Assembly (NCBI GenBank): GCA_007026445.1
Contig: VDMD01000001.1
Span: 620,001-684,000, forward strand
Direction of reading: 5' to 3'
Length of the DNA stretch: 64,000 nucleotides
From: Schizophyllum amplum
Lineage: Eukaryota; Basidiomycota; Agaricomycetes; Agaricales; Schizophyllaceae
Below are positions 60,213 to 64,000 of the stretch, piece after piece (position 1 is the first letter of the stretch; each line of letters opens with the position of its first letter). Below the pieces are notes generated by a model. The model saw nothing but the letters and a program-made list of their open reading frames with translations, made no database searches and had not been told where the DNA came from. A program made the translations under genes and the position numbers.

Positions 60213-61083
60213 ATGGCCTCGCACGACGATGTCCTTATGCAAGTGAGTCGCTTGCTAATCGTGTAAACTCCCACTTACCCGGTCTTTGGTATCGCAGGTC
60301 ACACGCTCTCAGGACTCCGTGGACACCCTAGGCGCCTCCTCGCAGACGTTCTACGACGGTTCATCCACATCTAGCCTCCCGCTGTATACCCCCACAGACC
60401 TCAATGACTCATGCAAGATTGGACTGGACAAGACGCTCTCTATGTGCAGTGGCTGGAACGACTCAGACTCAGAGCCCGAGTCCACTTGCGAGGACGCGGT
60501 TGAGGACACCTCGTTGGATTACCTCCTCGATGCGCAGCTACGCGACAATCCGCTAGACGCTTTCGCTGAGCTCTGCTGGGGTCTCGGGGAGCAGCGAGGG
60601 AGGGGCTGGGAGTGGTGGGACGACGACGAAGACAATAGCGTGGAGAACACTCACGAAGAACCCGCCGATGTCAGCACACCAGAGACAGAAGAGACTTGTA
60701 CGGTAAGCCCTCTATACCAAAAACCGACCCTCACGTTGACCACCCGGAAGAAGACCGTTGACGATGTAGCCAAAACTCTTGCCTCGGACGAAGACGCTCT
60801 GAAGGCGCGCTTCCGGAGGCCGTGGGCGCGCGCGAACGACCCGCTGGTACATATCCGGAAGCCTCTCAGTCCCTTCGAGCACTACGATCCACCGTTCTGC
60901 ACCTATGCGCGAGACGAAGGCGTCGGGCATTTCCCCATGCCGGCGAGCTACGTGCGGCAGCAGCGACGGCCAGATGCCGAGCACCTTCGAGGTTTCAGCC
61001 TACAGCGACCTCAAGGGCGGCGCTTGTTCGAGCTGCTCGTCGCAAAGGCGCATCGACTGTTCGGCGATATTGAATCTCGCTGA
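60213..61083 (+). CDS. Orphan acidic protein
   Basis: Exon 1 (MASHDDVLMQ) is followed by a 68-base intron and one long exon, giving about 267 residues. The N-terminal half is acidic and Ser/Thr-rich (DSDSEPESTCEDAVEDTSLD, EWWDDDEDNSVENTHEEPAD). The C-terminal half is basic and more ordered: SPLYQKPTLTLTTRKKTVDD, DALKARFRRPWARANDPLVH, EHYDPPFCTYARDEGVGHFP. A terminal helix has LFELLVAKAHRLFGD. No family is recognised. It shares the YQ[EK]PTLTL string with the gene at 58624. Confidence 0.6.
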
Positions 61084-61537
61084 TCTTTCGGTGAGGTATG
61101 CTGCACGGACTCAACGGCCTCCATGAGATAGATTGGAACAGACTGTTCTGCTATACCACCAACCTATATACCCCTCCATAATGTGCACGAGAAGTTGACT
61201 CGGAAGCATTGCGGCTTGTGCTGTCGCCAATGAGCCCTCTGATGCTCCTGGCCGCACTGTATGAAGATGAGACGCATTACACAGACGTGGGCATTGACAA
61301 TGAGACGCACATAAACGGTTGATCTACATCTGCAAGTCCATTTAGCGCCCTTGCTCCAAAAAGGTCAAGAAATGAGATTTACTTCGCACATCGCAGCAGC
61401 GTCCCGCCGTCCACGCCTTTCACCGAGAGGCAGATCGCGCAGCTATGCACGCCCTTCAGAAGCCTGTCGCGCATAATTGAGGCCGTGGGGATTATGGAGT
61501 CGGGGAATCTGGTCGCCGCACGGTCAGAGCACTGTGA
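61084..61537. other. Convergent intergenic stretch
   Basis: 3' flanks of the orphan gene and of the minus-strand paralogue meet here; nothing recognised. Confidence 0.35.
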
Positions 61538-62334
61538 TCAATGCATGAATTGTGGTACGCACGGTAAAGCAGATAACATCCCGAGGCAACGTTCAGCAGA
61601 ATGCACATGGGGAAATCTGCCTTGCCAGATCCGTAAGCGTGCAATCATCGCTGTCTTCTCTTCATTGGGGACATTGTCTGCCCCTTGGATGACGAGGAGC
61701 GTTGAGAGATATTGCAGGATCCGTTCGACACCCTCCTCGGGCATGGTGTCCATGACGTTCGCTGCTGCGAGAGTGCGCGTGAACTGCATGGTAACCCAAT
61801 CCTGGTTATGGGGAAGGATGGCAAGACGCATGAAGTAAGGACTGTGTGTATGTGAAGGTGGCAGACGGCGAGCAATCAGCGCTCAGCCTTTATACTCGCG
61901 GAAAGGAACGTGGCGTACATGTCGCAAATCTCGTTGCGGAGGAGCGGGGCGGCAAACATCGCGGTCTGATCGAGGCAGACCTCGCCATCCTTCCATTTTT
62001 GAATGGTCTGTGGAAGATACTTCGCCGCATACTCGCTGATTCGAGCACACAGTGTCAGAGGTTTCTGGATATCAGCTGCAGGTGAACATACCAGTATCTG
62101 GCCATCTGAGTCGACTCCGGCATGGCCTGTAGCCCTACTATCTGCTCGTGAAGCCACGTTTAGCATCCGACCAGATATGTAGGCAGCAAGACACCAGTTC
62201 GCGTACGCACTGACCTGCTCTGATATCAACTCCGCTCGCGTGTCCCCGTTCAGCCCTAGGGCCTCTCTTCCTGGGATGATGTCCAGCGTCGCCGCCAGGC
62301 TATCTGCTGTCAGGAGAGCTGCTGGTATCGACAT
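61538..62334 (-). CDS. Orphan family protein, tandem copy 1
   Basis: Four exons (62334-62215, 62126-62092, 62035-61919, 61841-61538) give 191 residues and close in frame. The start is MSIPAALLTADSLAATLDII. Middle strings are CEYAAKYLPQTIQKW and RNEICDIPYFMRLAILPHNQ. The C-terminal part is VMDTMPEEGVERILQYLSTL followed by LVIQGADNVPNEEKTAMIAR. Exon 2 is only 35 bases and is recognised because the second copy has an exon of identical length and phase at the same place. Short alpha-helical segments dominate; no catalytic motif, signal peptide or zinc site is visible. The C-terminus after AERCLGML may be spliced differently from the frame given. Confidence 0.7.
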
Positions 62335-62953
62335 GATGGTAGCTAAGGAGCATGTACGGACATGATGAGGTGGGTATATGTAAGTGAGACACTCCCCGCC
62401 GGCAATTCCCGACAGCGGTTCCGAAAGCCACGTGGAGAAGCGTGAGTTCGGTAAAGCCTTCAAGTTCACGTTTGTCATGCCAGTGGAAGGCTACGACGAC
62501 CAGTTTTACGTCGACTTTACTGATACTAAGAGACGACGGACATGTGAAGACCAATATATATAGGACGTCGAACAATTATTTGGCGCTGTTATACATACAG
62601 TGATCTTCCAGCTTTGAGCATGCTATCCGTATTTGAACACATCTTCAAGCTTCAGCCCTCGATACATCAGTACTCGACCTTGAAGCAACGCAACTTGTGG
62701 GCAGGCCAGTGAGATTTTTGATGCGGTTGGCTGCACTGCAGTTCCCGATTTTGCCCACGTTAGAAAGAGTGACAGCAAAACAGGGCTCGAACACGTACAT
62801 ATACGGTCGATTTACACCTAGATATCGCGTCAGAATCGCTTCTACGATCGTTGATCCACTCACTTGGCGCATCGCAGCAGCGTTCCACCGCTGCTCCCAG
62901 TACGTTGGTCACAGTTGTCCGCAGCGCAGGTTTGGACGCCTTTCAGCATGTGC
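62335..62953. other. Intergenic stretch between tandem paralogues
   Basis: Promoter of copy 1 and 3' flank of copy 2, both on the minus strand. No gene seen. Confidence 0.35.
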
Positions 62954-63758
62954 TCACGCGCCTGTGGAATCATCGAAATCATGTCTCTGTAGGATGGTCA
63001 CTGTCAGATCTGCATCGCGTTCACAGAGTGCGCGTGAATACCCTTTGCCGGTGACGACGGTCAGGCAGCGTTCGGCCGTGCGGCCAGCCAGAACGCCAGG
63101 GAACTTGCGCTTCCAGAGACGCAGCCGCGGTATCATTGCATCTTTGTCCTCCGTCGAGATGCCGATTGGGCCCTGTACCACAAGAAGCGTGGATAAGAAC
63201 TGCAAAATCTGGGCAACGTCGCTCGAAGGCATGTTGTTCATAGCGTCCGCTGCGAGAAGGGCGCGCTTGAATTGCAATACAACGAAGTCCTGATTCTCGG
63301 GAAGGATGGCGAGGCGCATGAAATATGGACTATTTGCAATCAGCAATATAATAGGGATAGTTTCGGACGCGACATACTCACCACCAGGATATTTCGCTAA
63401 GGAGGATTGATGGGCCAGATATGACACTCTCATCGCCCCTCCATTTCTGTATAGTTTGCGGGAGATACTTTGCCGCGTACTCGCTAGATTGAGACCTTCA
63501 GCAGACGCGTCATGCATCCTGGTCTGTAGCGGGCGCACCAATGCGTTGTCATTCGGATCGATGGGTTCGTTTGCTGGAGGCCACCGAGCTGAAGATTATG
63601 CCTGAGTGCTAAGAAAAGTCGGCCACAGCGCAGACGCGTCATACCTGGCGTGAAATCAACTCCCGGCGCACATCCTCGTCTATACCTTGAGGCCCTTCAC
63701 CGGGGATGAGTCCCATGGTGGACGCCAGACCATCTGCAGACAAGAGAGCAGCCGACAT
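62954..63758 (-). CDS. Orphan family protein, tandem copy 2
   Basis: Same exon plan as the downstream copy: start MSAALLSADGLASTMGLIPG, a donor after SRQ at 63645, then a 35-base exon and the shared strings CEYAAKYLPQTIQKW, PYFMRLAILPENQDFVVLQF, AADAMNNMPSSDVAQILQFL and STLLVVQG. The C-terminus is longer than in copy 1 and includes AERCLTVVTGKGYSRALCER, ending DFDDSTGA at 62954. The tandem same-strand arrangement, identical intron phases and protein conservation show a duplication after which both copies stayed open. Function is unknown. Confidence 0.7.
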
Positions 63759-64000
63759 GTTCAAGAAAGTCGCGACTCGATAGTTGAGTAGAACCGTAGA
63801 AGTGAGGGCAGGAGAGTCGAGACACGCGACCTGTCTGACTGTCGCGCGCGTTCTTGCAATGAGGCTTGTACCCGGAGTTTGCCGACAGCACTCTATCATC
63901 AGGCGAAATTCAGAAGGAAGCGCTGAAGCGCTGACGGTCACTTGTCTCGTGGTCTTCAGACGACAATTTACAGCGAGACGCAATCATAGATAGTCAATGA
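63759..64000. other. Window edge
   Basis: Probable promoter of the last minus-strand gene. No further feature could be recognised before the edge. Confidence 0.3.

Overview
This window is nuclear DNA of a filamentous basidiomycete, most likely an Agaricomycete (mushroom or polypore class). The evidence is dense, GC-rich genes cut by many 45-60 bp GT-AG introns, together with families that are typical of or confined to that class: a FunK1 kinase, a fungal BTB protein, and DUF6534-, DUF7330-, DUF6697- and DUF7729-like proteins. There is no bacterial-style operon, CRISPR array, rRNA or recognisable tRNA. All gene models below were joined by eye from reading frames and splice signals. Several (AsnRS, DPH5, APH, the Helitron Rep-helicase and the first copy of the 3'-end paralogue pair) close to an exact multiple of three.

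Layout. 0-10 kb is an accessory, decayed region: a Tc1/mariner- or pogo-like MITE, a tandem pair of small orphan genes, an alpha/beta-hydrolase relic that has lost its nucleophile serine, a FunK1 kinase, a BTB gene, and an internally deleted copy of an APH-type kinase whose intact relative lies at 25 kb. 10-18 kb holds cytosolic asparaginyl-tRNA synthetase and two membrane-protein genes. 18-28 kb holds two convergent DUF6697-like paralogues flanking an unrelated orphan gene, the intact APH gene and two orphans. 28-38 kb is a housekeeping block: mitochondrial Hsp70 with a perfect heat-shock element, a TMEM70-like mitochondrial membrane protein, a small C2-like protein, a disordered nuclear protein, an NTF2-like protein and diphthine synthase DPH5.

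38-47 kb holds a single-pass membrane protein gene and, 151 bp upstream of it on the same strand, a Helitron whose spliced 1,900-codon Rep-helicase keeps all the catalytic motifs I looked for. 47-58 kb is housekeeping again: GEP4-type phosphatidylglycerophosphate phosphatase, a DUF7729-like surface protein, an orphan disordered protein and TRAPPC11. 58-64 kb contains small orphan genes and a tandem pair of intron-for-intron matching paralogues.

Functional links are limited. The mitochondrial genes (Hsp70, TMEM70-like, GEP4) and translation genes (AsnRS, DPH5) are ordinary neighbours, not a cluster. The least ordinary material is the complete Helitron with its tandem zinc-binding N-terminus, and a set of duplicated or decaying accessory genes.
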